From Deltaproteobacteria bacterium (GTDB lineage Bacteria > Desulfobacterota > Desulfovibrionia > Desulfovibrionales > Desulfovibrionaceae): DNA of 49,291 bases. The notes below the pieces were generated by a model, which was not told where the DNA came from, made no database searches, and was given only the letters and a program-made list of their open reading frames with translations. The stretch's first letter is position 1, and each line of letters begins with the position of its first letter. A program made the translations under genes and the position numbers. The DNA is taken from contig JAISDX010000031.1 in NCBI GenBank assembly GCA_031264465.1, positions 1-49,291 on the forward strand, in the 5' to 3' direction. Shown one piece after another: positions 16,966-26,395 of the stretch.

Positions 16966-18378
16966 ATGCGCAACATAAAATCAACCATACCGGCGATCAT
17001 TCTCTCGGACGTCTGCGCGCTGCTCCTGGCCTTCGGTCTGGCTTACGTTTTTCGGTCCGGCCTGGATGATTTTCGCATTTGGCGCAGCTACCTGCACCTT
17101 GTTCCGATAATCGCGTTGTTTGTGCCGCTTTACGCCGCCCTGGGCCTTTACCCCGGCCTGCTGCTTACCGGACCGGAACACTTGAAACGCCTTTCCATCG
17201 CCACCAGCATCGGCGTGCTGTTCCTGAGCGGCGTTCTCTTTGCCGGCCGGCTCAGCCTGGACTATTCACGCATGGTGGTATTCCTGTTCTGGCTCCTGGC
17301 CCTTTTCCTGGTGCCGCTCTGCCGTTTCCTGAGCCGAAAAATCTACGCCCGCTGCCATTGGTGGGGTTACCCGGTCGTGCTCATCGGCCGGGGTTCGCTG
17401 ACCGCCCTCCTGGCCAGGCACCTGCGCAGCCTGCCGGAACTGGGCTACCGGGCCGTAGCGGTTTTCGACCTGGACGGAGAAGGACAAAACATGGCCGGTC
17501 TCGAGAGCGTGCGCCTGAGCGAGCAGAACGCCGAGGCGGGCGGACAGTTGAAGAGCATTTCCGACCAACACCCGGGGGCCATGGCCGTGCTGATCATGGA
17601 AGGCCTGGACAGGGAGCGGCAGGAAAAAATCTTCCAGTTGGCCAACCGGCATTTCCGGCGTCTTTTGCTCATGCCGGACAAATCGCTCCCCCTGCGGCTT
17701 TCCGTACGTCTTTCCATGTTCTGTTCGCGTATGTCGCTGTCGCTGCGCCAGAACCTGCTGGATCCTTACCGACGGCAATGGAAACGGACGCTGGATCTGA
17801 TGATCATGGCCTTTATCCTGCTGCCCTGCATCCCGCTGTTCCTGCTCATCGCCCTGGCCATCAAGCTGGACAGCAGCGGGCCGGCGTTTTACCGCCAGGA
17901 CCGCATCGGCCTGGGCGGACGCGGGATAAAAATATGGAAATTCCGCACCATGTATGCGGAGGCCGAGCGAATGCTGGATAACTATCTGGCGGAAAACCCG
18001 CGCCTCAGGGAAGAATGGGAGCGCGAGCAGAAGCTCAAAAACGATCCGCGCATCACCCGCGTGGGCAAGCTCCTGCGCAAAGCCAGCCTGGATGAACTGC
18101 CGCAGCTTTTCAACGTGCTGAACGGCACAATGAGCTTGGTCGGGCCACGCCCCATAGTCAAGGGCGAAATAAAAAAATACGGCCGGGCTTTTGCGCTCTA
18201 TATTCAGGTACGGCCCGGCATCAGCGGCCTGTGGCAAATTTCCGGGCGTAGCAACGTCAGCTACGCCACGCGGGTGGCCCTGGACGAAACCTATATCGCC
18301 AACTGGTCGGTCTGGCTGGATATTTACATCATGGTGCGCACCATACCGGCCGCCCTGACCACCAACGGGGCCTATTAA
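16966..18378 (+). CDS. Polyprenyl-phosphate sugar-1-phosphate transferase (WbaP-like)
   Basis: This integral membrane enzyme starts repeat-unit assembly for O-antigen or exopolysaccharide by moving a sugar-1-phosphate onto undecaprenyl phosphate. It has four or five N-terminal membrane helices (residues 1-120), a soluble CoA-binding-like middle region, a reentrant hydrophobic helix near 270-300, and the catalytic Bac_transf domain. That domain shows KIWKFRTMY near 323, [27 protein letters not shown] near 367, and [15 protein letters not shown] near 418. The ATG at 16966 is preferred; an ATG three codons earlier overlaps a TATAAT sequence. The natural sugar cannot be told. Its stop codon lies in a repeat fragment shared with the element at 43285. 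Confidence 0.9.
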   Translation: MRNIKSTIPAIILSDVCALLLAFGLAYVFRSGLDDFRIWRSYLHLVPIIALFVPLYAALGLYPGLLLTGPEHLKRLSIATSIGVLFLSGVLFAGRLSLDYSRMVVFLFWLLALFLVPLCRFLSRKIYARCHWWGYPVVLIGRGSLTALLARHLRSLPELGYRAVAVFDLDGEGQNMAGLESVRLSEQNAEAGGQLKSISDQHPGAMAVLIMEGLDRERQEKIFQLANRHFRRLLLMPDKSLPLRLSVRLSMFCSRMSLSLRQNLLDPYRRQWKRTLDLMIMAFILLPCIPLFLLIALAIKLDSSGPAFYRQDRIGLGGRGIKIWKFRTMYAEAERMLDNYLAENPRLREEWEREQKLKNDPRITRVGKLLRKASLDELPQLFNVLNGTMSLVGPRPIVKGEIKKYGRAFALYIQVRPGISGLWQISGRSNVSYATRVALDETYIANWSVWLDIYIMVRTIPAALTTNGAY

Positions 18379-18405
18379 CGGTCTTTTTGCTCCCTAGCCG
18401 CATCA
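18375..18405 (+). repeat. Partial copy (C) of the intergenic palindrome family
   Basis: These 31 bases match 43295-43325 at 28 positions, beginning at the stop codon of the sugar transferase and ending at the stop codon of the convergent HD-GYP gene. Only one arm is present. No hairpin terminator is otherwise visible here. Confidence 0.7.
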
Positions 18406-19425
18406 ATCAGCCTTTCCCAAGGGAACGCTCTTGCCGAACTCGCCGGTCACCAGGGCGGTATAGAGCGGCGCGGTGTACTGTTTTTCATAGCGCTGCACGT
18501 CTTCCATCAGCTCTTTGGCCGCCTGGAGGGGATCCTTGGCCGCCGCGTAAGGGCGCTTCTGGATCATGGCCGCAAAAGAATCTGCCACAGCGCAAAGCAT
18601 GCCCATGCGGGTCATCCGGTCCGCCTTGAGTTTTTGCGGGTAGCCCGTGCCGTCCAGCCGTTCGTGGTGTTCCAGGCAGGCCGCCTTGATGTCCTGCTGC
18701 ATCAGATCCAGCTTGTGCGCCACCTGGGCGCCGGTGAGCACGTGCTTGTGAATCTTGTCGCGGTCATCCGGCAAGAGCTGGGTGGTCTTGCCGAGGATGA
18801 ACGACGGCACCTTGCTCATGCCCACATCGTGCAACAGAAAGCCCAGGGCGTAGTTGTTCAGCTCCGGCCGGGTCAGTTCGTCGCCCTTCTGGTGCATGAA
18901 AATCCAGAGTCCCGCGGCCAGCGTGTTCAGCGTCTGGCGCGCCAGGGTATGGTCGCCCTTGAACAGGCGGCGCATGAACAGCTTGATGCGGTGTTTGTCG
19001 GCCCAGAGGTATTCGGTAAGCACCATGGCGTCCTGGTGCAGGCGTTCGAAGGCCGGCTTGACCGGTTGCTCAAAAAACTCCTCCAGGCGCATGGTCAGGG
19101 CCTGCAGGAAAATATCCGCTATTTCCGCTTCCTTGAGGTTGGCGTCCAGCAAAACCAGGTCCAACTGCTTCACGATATGTTTTGAATAAATGGGGTGATC
19201 GGCGCGCGAAACAAAGAGCAGCCCCTCCTGGACCAACCGGGAAATTTCCTCCACTTGCTCGTTGGAGAGGCGGCTGTCTTTTTTGGAGTAAAGCACCAAC
19301 TGCACCACTTTTTCCTGGAGCAGATAAAGATCCAGCGGCAGGCGATACTTGGGAAAGCTGGACAACACCGCCTCGCTGATCTGGTAGTAATCCTCGGAAA
19401 TTCCGGCAAGTAAATCTTGAGCCAT
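18403..19425 (-). CDS. HD-GYP domain protein (possible cyclic-di-GMP phosphodiesterase)
   Basis: The 340-residue protein has a helical N-terminal part (about 1-150) without recognisable sensor motifs and no membrane segment. The C-terminal HD-GYP domain has GFLLHDVGMSKVP near 195 (the HD pair), KHVLTGAQ near 227, and HHERLDGTGYP near 252 with the intact HHE and GYP signatures. Intact signatures suggest hydrolysis of cyclic di-GMP, so it may influence motility or surface growth. The ATG follows AAGGAT. It lies 58 bases downstream of the pyruvate kinase gene on the same strand, separated by a weak short hairpin (19458-19468). Confidence 0.9.
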   Translation of the reverse strand: MAQDLLAGISEDYYQISEAVLSSFPKYRLPLDLYLLQEKVVQLVLYSKKDSRLSNEQVEEISRLVQEGLLFVSRADHPIYSKHIVKQLDLVLLDANLKEAEIADIFLQALTMRLEEFFEQPVKPAFERLHQDAMVLTEYLWADKHRIKLFMRRLFKGDHTLARQTLNTLAAGLWIFMHQKGDELTRPELNNYALGFLLHDVGMSKVPSFILGKTTQLLPDDRDKIHKHVLTGAQVAHKLDLMQQDIKAACLEHHERLDGTGYPQKLKADRMTRMGMLCAVADSFAAMIQKRPYAAAKDPLQAAKELMEDVQRYEKQYTAPLYTALVTGEFGKSVPLGKAD

Positions 19426-19483
19426 ATTTAAATCCTTTTCACAGTCCAGCTAAAAACGGGCTATGCCCAAGATTTTTTTAAGG

Positions 19484-20896
19484 TTACTTCCTGTAAATTT
19501 TCACGAGGTTGGTACCCTTGGAGGCTTCGCCGTAACGCGGCTGTCCGGCCGTGATGACCAGGCTGTCGCCGCAATTGAATTCGTCCCAATCTTCAATGAA
19601 GTTTTCCGAACGCTCCAGGTGCCCGACCGAGTTGTCGCGGATAAGATGGCTGGATACGCCCCAGGTAAAATTGAGCCCGCGATAGACCTCTTTTTTGGGC
19701 GTGAGCACATGGATGGGCGGCCGGGGACGGCGGGCGGCCAAGTTGCGGGCGGCCGCGCCGGACATGCTGTGCGCCACCAGGGCCACGGCCCCGGCCTTTT
19801 CGGCCAGCAGGCAGGCGGAGTAGGACAAAAAGTCGGAGACCAGGTCTTCCGTGGGCAGGTCATAGCGGGTTCTGCGCTCCATCAGGAGCGCTTCGGCCTC
19901 GTGCGTGATGCTGCGCATGAACTTGACCGTCTCTTCCGGGTAGTGCCCCATGGCCGTCTCTTCGGAGAGCATCACGCAGTCGGCGCCGTCCAGCACGGCG
20001 TTGGCCACGTCGGTGGTTTCCGCCCGGGAAGGCGAGGGGTTGTTCACCATGGAAAGCAACATCTGGGTGGCCACAATTACCGGCACGGCGGCGTTGTTGC
20101 AAGCCCGGATAATGCGTTTCTGCATGGTGGGCAGGCTGGGCAGCGGGCATTCAACGCCCAGGTCGCCGCGCGCCACCATGACCACGTCCACCACTTTCAG
20201 CAGTTCGTCCAGGCGGTCGACGGCGTTCTGGCGCTCCAGCTTGGCCACCACCGGAATATTCCGTCCGCCCTCGGCGATAATGGCCTTGGCCGCCAGAATG
20301 TCCTCGGCGGTCTGCACAAAGGACAGGGCCACCGCGTCAACGCCCAGGGCCAGGCCGTCGCGCAGGTCGCTCTTGTCTTTTTTGGTCAGGGCCGGCAGCT
20401 TCAGATCCTTGCCGGGCAGGGCCAGGCCCTTGCGCGAAGTGACCAGGCCGCTGTTGTTGGACTCCAGCAAAAAGTTGCGCCCGGCCAGCTTTTCCAGCAC
20501 CACCAGTTGCAGAGAGCCGTCGGCCAGGGCCAGAGTATCTCCCGGCACGAGGGCGTGCAAAATTTCATCCTTGTCAAAGGGAATGTACAGGGCGGCCGCG
20601 TCTTCCGGCTGTTCCGGCCCGAGGACGATCTTGTCGCCGTAACCCACGGTCAGGGGGGTGGGCAGGTCGCCGATGCGGATCTTGGGGCCGGCCAAATCCT
20701 GCAGGACCGTAAGCGGGCGTTGCAGCTTCTTTTCCAGTTCGCGTATGGTCTGTACGATCGGCTCAAAACTGGCCGCGCCGCTGTGCGAAAAGTTCAGCCG
20801 GAAGATGCTCGCTCCGGCAACAGCCAGCTTCTCCAGCATTTTCGGCGTATTGCAAGCCGGTCCAACCGTCGCGATAATTTTTGTTTTCATATCCAT
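19484..20896 (-). CDS. pyk: Pyruvate kinase
   Basis: Pyruvate kinase transfers phosphate from phosphoenolpyruvate to ADP, the last step of glycolysis. The 470 residues show TKIIATVGPACNTP near 5, FRLNFSHS near 34, QDLAGPKIR near 67, the VAKLERQNAVD substrate-site segment near 220, MVARGDLGVE near 245, and ATQMLLSM near 281, followed by the C-terminal regulatory-like domain. The signature following the ATQM helix is slightly divergent (LSEETAMGHYP instead of the common SGETA). The start is ATG at 20896, with a second ATG two codons later. A sigma-70-type promoter lies at 20932-20960. Confidence 0.97.
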   Translation of the reverse strand: MDMKTKIIATVGPACNTPKMLEKLAVAGASIFRLNFSHSGAASFEPIVQTIRELEKKLQRPLTVLQDLAGPKIRIGDLPTPLTVGYGDKIVLGPEQPEDAAALYIPFDKDEILHALVPGDTLALADGSLQLVVLEKLAGRNFLLESNNSGLVTSRKGLALPGKDLKLPALTKKDKSDLRDGLALGVDAVALSFVQTAEDILAAKAIIAEGGRNIPVVAKLERQNAVDRLDELLKVVDVVMVARGDLGVECPLPSLPTMQKRIIRACNNAAVPVIVATQMLLSMVNNPSPSRAETTDVANAVLDGADCVMLSEETAMGHYPEETVKFMRSITHEAEALLMERRTRYDLPTEDLVSDFLSYSACLLAEKAGAVALVAHSMSGAAARNLAARRPRPPIHVLTPKKEVYRGLNFTWGVSSHLIRDNSVGHLERSENFIEDWDEFNCGDSLVITAGQPRYGEASKGTNLVKIYRK

Positions 20897-20931
20897 TGCC
20901 CCAATTTTATTTTAAAAGCGTGATCCTTGTG

Positions 20932-20960
20932 AATATGCCCCTGGAAACAAGGCGGGTCAA
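20932..20960 (-). promoter_or_regulatory. Candidate pyk promoter
   Basis: On the minus strand, TTGACC (20960-20955) and CATATT (20937-20932) are 17 bases apart and about 35 bases ahead of the pyk start codon. The -35 is close to consensus and the -10 matches at four of six positions. Confidence 0.5.
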
Positions 20961-21055
20961 GGAAAATCCACTTATGCCGCGACTGCCCCAAGCCTGGAAA
21001 AACCGCAAAAAAGCCCGTTCTGGCGCGTTTTTAGCGCAAACGGCGCGCTTTACCA

Positions 21056-21086
21056 TTGACAACGGCCCTTGCTGCTGTAGTTATAG
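21056..21086 (+). promoter_or_regulatory. Weak promoter candidate ahead of the MATE gene
   Basis: A perfect TTGACA lies at 21056-21061, and a TTATAG/GTTATA-type -10 at 21080-21086 with an 18-19 base spacer. The spacing is slightly long, so this is tentative. Confidence 0.35.
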
Positions 21087-21131
21087 CCGTTCATAGCGCA
21101 TTATCATTCTGTCAGGCAAATCACCCGGACC

Positions 21132-22745
21132 ATGAGTAACGAACAAGAAAAGCCAGAGCAAGAGCGGGGCCGGACGGACTCCTCTTATTTTGATCCGGCC
21201 CGCCGGGCTGCGGAACTGGGCATGGCCGGCCCGGCGGTCAACCCGGTGGGTTGCGAAGATCCCGCCATGTCGGCCAGCGGCGTGGCCCAGCCCACCCCGG
21301 CCTTCCCGCCCGGCCAGCTCGCGGCCCCTTCCCTGCCGGCGCCCCAACCCAACTCGCGCGGCGGTGTTTCCTCGCGGGAAATCTGGAGCCTGACCTGGCC
21401 GCAAATCCTGATGATGCTTTTCCAGTTCATGGTCGGCGTCACCAACGTCTGGGTGGCCGGGCGCATCGACGCGCTGGTCCAGGCCTCTTTCGGCCTTGTG
21501 ATTCAGGTCTTTTTCCTGTTCCTGGTCATCGGCATCGCCATCGCCAACGCTTCCACCGCCACCATGAGCCAGGCCCTGGGCGCCCGGCGCCCGCTGCGCG
21601 CCACCCGCTACCTCGGGCTGGCCTGTAATCTGGGCCTGGTTTTTTGCCTCGCCACCGTGTTTATGGGCTTCATTTTCCGGCACGAAATCATGTGGCTCAT
21701 CCAGGTGCCGGAAAATATCGTGGATCTTTCCGTACGCCTGTGGCTGTTCTTCCTGTTCGGCGTGCCGGCCCAGTACGCCATCTCCCTGGGAGCCTCGGCG
21801 TTTCGCGCCTACAAAAAAGTCACCATGCCGCTCTACACCGGCATGGTAATCTGCGTGCTCAACTTCTTCCTGAATATCGGCCTGGGCCTGGGCCGCTGGG
21901 GCTTGCCCGGGCTCGGGCCGGACGGGCTGGCCATCGGGGCGCTCATTTCCATGTACAGCGGAGCCGCCTTCATTTTTTTCATGCTGGTCCGCCAGGGCTA
22001 CTTCAAACGGGCGGCCTTCGCGCCGCTGCGCTGGCAGAAAAAGGCCGTGGGCTACTTGGTCAAAGTGGCCCTACCGGCCGGCGGCAACCAGCTAAGCTGG
22101 CAACTGGGCTACCTGGTCCTCCTAGGCATCGTGGGCGCGCTGCCCTCGGGCAGCGTGCACGCCCTGGCCGGCATGGCCGCAGGCATGCGCATCGAATCGC
22201 TGCTGTTTTTACCGGCCATCGCCTTCGGCATGACCGGCACCATCCTGGTGGGCTATTGCCTGGGCAACGGCAACCCGGCGGAAGCCCGGCGGGTGGGCCT
22301 TAAAATCATCGCCATCGGCTGCCTGAGCATGACGCTGGTGGCCTTCGCCATCTGGCCGTTCGTGAAGGAAATTTCCGCCTTCATGGCCCCGAGTCTGGAC
22401 GTGCAGCCGGAGGTGATCAGCTACCTGCTCTTCAACCTCCTGGCCACGCCCTTCACCGTGGGCAGCACCATTCTGGGCGGCCTGCTCACCGGGGCCGGGG
22501 CCAGCATTTACCCCTTCATCATTTACGGCTGCACCACCTGGCTCCTGCGCCTGCCCCTGGCCTGGTGGCTGGGGCACGTGGCGCTGGGCGACGCCGCCGG
22601 CGTGTACGCCTCGCAGGCCATTTCCCAGGTGGTGATGTGCTGCGTTATTCTGCTGGTGTTCATCCGTTGCGATTGGGCGCGCTTTTCCATGTACAGCGCC
22701 AAGACGTCCAGGCCGGCCCCCGGGCTGCCGCGAAGCGCCGGATAA
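21132..22745 (+). CDS. MATE family multidrug/efflux transporter
   Basis: This inner-membrane transporter of the MOP superfamily has twelve hydrophobic segments between about residues 85 and 515. They begin with WPQILMMLFQFMVGVTNVWVAGRID, a common MATE TM1 pattern, with an internally repeated half. The substrate is unknown. The 537 residues are longer than the usual 450, because an unusual Pro/Ala/Ser-rich, hydrophilic N-terminal extension of about 80 residues precedes the first helix. Later ATG codons within that extension cannot be excluded as starts, because the ATG at 21132 lacks a strong ribosome-binding site. The downstream DUF2156 gene follows after 56 bases. Confidence 0.9.
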   Translation: MSNEQEKPEQERGRTDSSYFDPARRAAELGMAGPAVNPVGCEDPAMSASGVAQPTPAFPPGQLAAPSLPAPQPNSRGGVSSREIWSLTWPQILMMLFQFMVGVTNVWVAGRIDALVQASFGLVIQVFFLFLVIGIAIANASTATMSQALGARRPLRATRYLGLACNLGLVFCLATVFMGFIFRHEIMWLIQVPENIVDLSVRLWLFFLFGVPAQYAISLGASAFRAYKKVTMPLYTGMVICVLNFFLNIGLGLGRWGLPGLGPDGLAIGALISMYSGAAFIFFMLVRQGYFKRAAFAPLRWQKKAVGYLVKVALPAGGNQLSWQLGYLVLLGIVGALPSGSVHALAGMAAGMRIESLLFLPAIAFGMTGTILVGYCLGNGNPAEARRVGLKIIAIGCLSMTLVAFAIWPFVKEISAFMAPSLDVQPEVISYLLFNLLATPFTVGSTILGGLLTGAGASIYPFIIYGCTTWLLRLPLAWWLGHVALGDAAGVYASQAISQVVMCCVILLVFIRCDWARFSMYSAKTSRPAPGLPRSAG

Positions 22746-22801
22746 TAATTTACGAATTTTCAACTTGATGAATCCATACAAAAAACTCGAGGTTCCCATA
22801 C

Positions 22802-23692
22802 ATGACGCCAGAATATACACCAGTTTCGCTTGACCATGTTAACGAATACGCCAGGCTTCTGGTGAACAGCGCCACCAACGCTTCCGACTTCAGTTTCGGC
22901 AATATCTGGGGCTGGTCCGATTACATGGGCATGGAGTGGAAAAAATGCGGCGAGATGTGCTGGCTGCGTCAGACCCTGGAGGAGCCGGGCGACTTGGCCC
23001 CCCTGGGCGACTGGAAAAAACACGACTGGACCAGTTGCGTCAACCTGAACAACGGCATGAAATTCATCCGGGTGCCGGAAGAACTCCTGGCGCTCTGGCG
23101 CAAACTGCTGCCGGCCGAGCGCATCATCGTGGGCGACGACCCCTTGCAATGGGATTACCTTTATCTGACCGAAGACCTGGCCAACCTGCCGGGCAACCGC
23201 TACCACAAAAAGAAAAACCTGGTGCGCCAGTTCGAGAAAAACTACAACTACACTTACGAGCGCTTCTGCTCGGTCTGCGTGGATGAAGTCTTGAGCATGC
23301 AGGAAGAATGGATCAAATGGCAGGACGCCGAGGCCGAGCCCTCCCTGCACCACGAAAACCGGGCCATCTACCTGACTCTGACCAACTGGAAGCTCCTGCC
23401 GAACATGGTGGGCGCGGCCATCCGGGTGGACGGCAAAATCATCGCCTACACTGTGGGCGAGTATATTCGCGAAGACACCATGATCGTGCACTTTGAAAAA
23501 GGCATGCCGGGCTACAAGGGCGTTTACCAAGCCATCAACAATTTTTTCGCCCAGGATATTGCCCGCGACCCGAAGATCAAATATATCAACCGCGAGCAGG
23601 ATATGGGCGACCCGGGCATGCGCCAGGCCAAGGAAAGCTACCACCCCATCGCCTACATCAGGAAATACGATGTGGAAATTCTACCGGCCTGA
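22802..23692 (+). CDS. DUF2156 (phosphatidylglycerol lysyltransferase-like) protein
   Basis: The 296 residues match the soluble DUF2156 family, two GNAT-like folds related to the catalytic domain of MprF aminoacyl-phosphatidylglycerol synthases. Visible marks are FSFGNIWGW near 30, NRYHKKKNLVRQFEKNY near 131, YTVGEYIREDTMIVHFEKG near 219, and NREQDMGDPGMRQAKESYHP near 261. No membrane segment is present, unlike MprF itself. Family members may transfer an aminoacyl group from tRNA to an unknown acceptor; no activity is proven for this subgroup. GAGG precedes the ATG. It lies between a MATE transporter and gltX on one strand. Confidence 0.85.
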   Translation: MTPEYTPVSLDHVNEYARLLVNSATNASDFSFGNIWGWSDYMGMEWKKCGEMCWLRQTLEEPGDLAPLGDWKKHDWTSCVNLNNGMKFIRVPEELLALWRKLLPAERIIVGDDPLQWDYLYLTEDLANLPGNRYHKKKNLVRQFEKNYNYTYERFCSVCVDEVLSMQEEWIKWQDAEAEPSLHHENRAIYLTLTNWKLLPNMVGAAIRVDGKIIAYTVGEYIREDTMIVHFEKGMPGYKGVYQAINNFFAQDIARDPKIKYINREQDMGDPGMRQAKESYHPIAYIRKYDVEILPA

Positions 23693-23734
23693 GTTTAGTT
23701 CCGCACCTTACCTTTCGCCAACGAGGAGCCTCTC

Positions 23735-25168
23735 TTGAACGTTGTTACCCGCTTCGCGCCCAGCCCCACCGGGCATCTGCATATCGGCGGCGCCCGCACC
23801 GCCATCTTTTCCTGGCTCCTGGCCAGGCACTTCGGCGGCAAATTCTACCTGCGCATTGAAGATACCGACCAGGAACGCTCCAGGCAGGAATATACCGATT
23901 CCATCCTGGCTTCCATGAACTGGCTCGGCCTTGAGCACGACGGCGAAGTCGCCTACCAGAGCCAACGGCTCGGCCTGTACAGCGGGTACGTGGACAAGCT
24001 CCTGGCTTCCGGCCACGCCTACTGGTGCGACTGCACCCCGGAAGAGGTGGAAGCCATGCGCGAAGAGGCCCGGTCCAAAGGCGCCAAGCCCCGCTACAAC
24101 GGCCGTTGCCGCGAACTGGGCCTCGGCCCCGGGACTGGGCGGGCCGTGCGTTTGAAAGTGCCGCGGAGCGGAGCCGTTTCCTTTGACGACCTGGTCAAGG
24201 GGCATATTTCCGTGGACGCCTCGGAACTGGACGACATGGTTCTGCGCCGGGCCGACGGGGCGGCCACTTACAATATGGCAGTGGTGGTGGACGACGCCGA
24301 AATGGGCGTCACCCACGTCGTGCGCGGCGACGACCACGTAAACAACACCCCCAAGCAAATCCTAATTTACCGCGCCCTGGGCCTGACCGAGCCGGTGTTC
24401 GGCCATGTGCCGATGATTCTGGGGCCGGACCGACAAAAACTTTCCAAGCGTCACGGCGCCAAGGCGGTAATCGAATACCAGGCCGACGGCCTCCTGCCCG
24501 AAGCCCTGCTCAATTACCTGGTCCGCCTGGGCTGGTCGCACGGCGACCAGGAAATTTTCAGCCGCCCGGAACTTGTCGAATTTTTCGACGGCACCAGCCT
24601 GAACGGCTCGGCCGCCGGCTTCGACCCGGAAAAACTACTCTGGGTGAACGCCCAGCACCTGCATAAAATACCGGCGGCCGAACTGGCCCTCCTGCTGGTG
24701 CCCTTCCTGCTCGAAGCCGGGCTGAAGCGCTGCGAGGCCGGCCGGGTGGCCAGATGCATCCCCCTGTTCCAGACCCGCTCTTCCAGCCTCAAGGAATTGG
24801 CCGAGCAGCTCATGCCGGTGCTGCTGCCGGCCGGGCTCCTGCTTTCCCAAAAAGAGGCCGTGGAAAAGACCCTGCCGGCCGATCTGCGGGAAGGACGCGA
24901 ACACGTGGCCCGGCTGCGCGAAATTTTCGCCAAGGTCGAGCCCTTTGCCCAGGAAGGGCTGCACGCGGCCCTGCAAAAATACGTCGCGGACAACGGCCTC
25001 AAGTTCAAGGCCGTGGCTCCGCCCTTGCGGGTGAGCCTGCTCGGCTACATGGGCGGGCCGGACCTCGCCGCGGTGATGGAGGCCATCGGGCGCCCGGAAA
25101 CGCTGCACCGGATGGAACACGCGGCCACCGGGCACTTCAAGTTCAAAAATCCGGTTGAAGGAAAGTAA
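23735..25168 (+). CDS. gltX: Glutamyl-tRNA synthetase
   Basis: GltX charges tRNA-Glu, which is also the substrate for tetrapyrrole synthesis. The 477 residues carry the class I signatures: RFAPSPTGHLHIGGARTA near 6 (HIGH motif) and KLSKRHG near 236 (KMSKS motif), with the helical anticodon-binding region at the C-terminus. The start is TTG at 23735 with a good AGGAG ribosome-binding site. The N-terminus MNVVTRFAPS is the normal one for the family. It is 42 bases downstream of the DUF2156 gene. Confidence 0.97.
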   Translation: MNVVTRFAPSPTGHLHIGGARTAIFSWLLARHFGGKFYLRIEDTDQERSRQEYTDSILASMNWLGLEHDGEVAYQSQRLGLYSGYVDKLLASGHAYWCDCTPEEVEAMREEARSKGAKPRYNGRCRELGLGPGTGRAVRLKVPRSGAVSFDDLVKGHISVDASELDDMVLRRADGAATYNMAVVVDDAEMGVTHVVRGDDHVNNTPKQILIYRALGLTEPVFGHVPMILGPDRQKLSKRHGAKAVIEYQADGLLPEALLNYLVRLGWSHGDQEIFSRPELVEFFDGTSLNGSAAGFDPEKLLWVNAQHLHKIPAAELALLLVPFLLEAGLKRCEAGRVARCIPLFQTRSSSLKELAEQLMPVLLPAGLLLSQKEAVEKTLPADLREGREHVARLREIFAKVEPFAQEGLHAALQKYVADNGLKFKAVAPPLRVSLLGYMGGPDLAAVMEAIGRPETLHRMEHAATGHFKFKNPVEGK

Positions 25169-25295
25169 ACACTGACGCCCGGCGCGGCTGCCGGGGCGCC
25201 TTAACAATTCCTTAATGTTTTAGCGTTACTCACAGCGCTGGCGCGGTTTTCCCCAAGGCTTGCCGCTAACATCATAAGCAACAAGGGCAACGATC

Positions 25296-26246
25296 ATGCT
25301 GATCGGGCATTATTCCATATCCAGCATTTTGCTGTTCGCGGTTCTGGTGGCGGTCTGCCTGATCGTGGATCTGAAAGCGCACAAGGCCGACGAAGTTATC
25401 TCGGCCAAGAGCGCCGCCAAGTGGACCCTGTTCTGGGTTGTCCTTTCCCTGGGTTTTGCCGGGTACATCTGGTACACGCACGGCTTTGCCGATTTTACCA
25501 AATTCATTTCCGGCTATTTTCTGGAAAAATCGCTCTCCGTGGACAACCTGTTCGTGATGATGGCCATTTTCGCGGCTTTCAGCGTGCGTGACGAATATCA
25601 GCACCGGGTGCTCTACTACGGCATCATCGGGGCCATCGTGCTGCGCTTGGTCTTTATCGCGACCGGCAACTCGCTGATCCTGCTCTTCGGCCCTTACGCC
25701 CTCACCGCTTTCGGCCTGTTCGTGCTCTGGTCGGCCTGGAAAATGTGGCGCGCCATGCACTCGGAACACGAGGAAATCGTGGACTACACCAACCACTGGT
25801 CCGTGCGCATGACCAAGCGGATCATGCCGGTGCGCCCCCGCCTGGACGGGCACAACTTCTTCGCCAAAGCCGGCGGCAAATGGGCGGCCACGCCGCTCTT
25901 CCTCTGCCTCATAGCCATTGAAGTGGCCGACGTGATGTTCGCCTTCGACAGCGTGCCGGCCATCATCGCCATCACCGAAGACCCTTTCCTGGTTTACACC
26001 AGCAACATCTTCGCCATCCTGGGCCTGCGTTCCATGTATTTCTGCCTGGCCGCCGGCAAGCGCTACCTGATCCACCTGGAAAAGGCGGTTATCGTCATCC
26101 TGGTTTACATCGGCCTAAAAATGCTGGCGAACGTGGCCTTCAGCTACCATATCCCGCCGCTGCTCAGCTTGGCCGTGGTGCTGGGACTCCTGGCGGCCGG
26201 AGTGCTGGCCTCCTTTGTGTTTCCCGCCAGGCCGGAAGAAGAGTAA
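25296..26246 (+). CDS. TerC family integral membrane protein
   Basis: The 316-residue protein has about nine hydrophobic segments and the TerC/Alx signatures: SLSVDNLFVMMAIF near 78, an acidic-residue-bearing IEVADVMFAFDSVPAIIAIT near 207, and NIFAILGLRSMYF near 236. TerC/Alx proteins are linked to metal export, notably manganese, and tellurite resistance; the substrate here is not known. I looked for a manganese riboswitch in the 127-base leader and found none. A strong bidirectional hairpin at 26314-26371 follows the gene. Confidence 0.92.
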   Translation: MLIGHYSISSILLFAVLVAVCLIVDLKAHKADEVISAKSAAKWTLFWVVLSLGFAGYIWYTHGFADFTKFISGYFLEKSLSVDNLFVMMAIFAAFSVRDEYQHRVLYYGIIGAIVLRLVFIATGNSLILLFGPYALTAFGLFVLWSAWKMWRAMHSEHEEIVDYTNHWSVRMTKRIMPVRPRLDGHNFFAKAGGKWAATPLFLCLIAIEVADVMFAFDSVPAIIAITEDPFLVYTSNIFAILGLRSMYFCLAAGKRYLIHLEKAVIVILVYIGLKMLANVAFSYHIPPLLSLAVVLGLLAAGVLASFVFPARPEEE

Positions 26247-26313
26247 AGCCGGTCCGGCAGCCTGACGGCGGTTAAACAAGTATCGCAGTTCACATGCAAT
26301 CCGTCGCAACCTG

Positions 26314-26371
26314 CCGGTAAATAAAACAAGGTCTCCACCCGGCGGGGCGGAGACCTTGTTTTATTTACCGG
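26314..26371. terminator. Bidirectional terminator between terC-like gene and atpC
   Basis: A perfect 23-bp inverted repeat (26314-26336 and 26349-26371) encloses a 12-base GC-rich loop. The stem has a GC core flanked by an A-run on one side and a T-run on the other, which suits termination in both directions at the end of the two convergent transcripts. Confidence 0.9.
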
Positions 26372-26395
26372 AAGCGAACTCCTGGCGCAAATTCT

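Noticed and set aside
19452-19468. Terminator between pyk and the HD-GYP gene
   Set aside because: There is only a 4-bp GGGC/GCCC stem with a short T run. This is too weak to list as a feature, and cotranscription remains possible.
25169-25295. Manganese (yybP-ykoY) riboswitch ahead of the TerC-like gene
   Set aside because: The conserved internal loops of that riboswitch are not recognisable in the 127-base leader.
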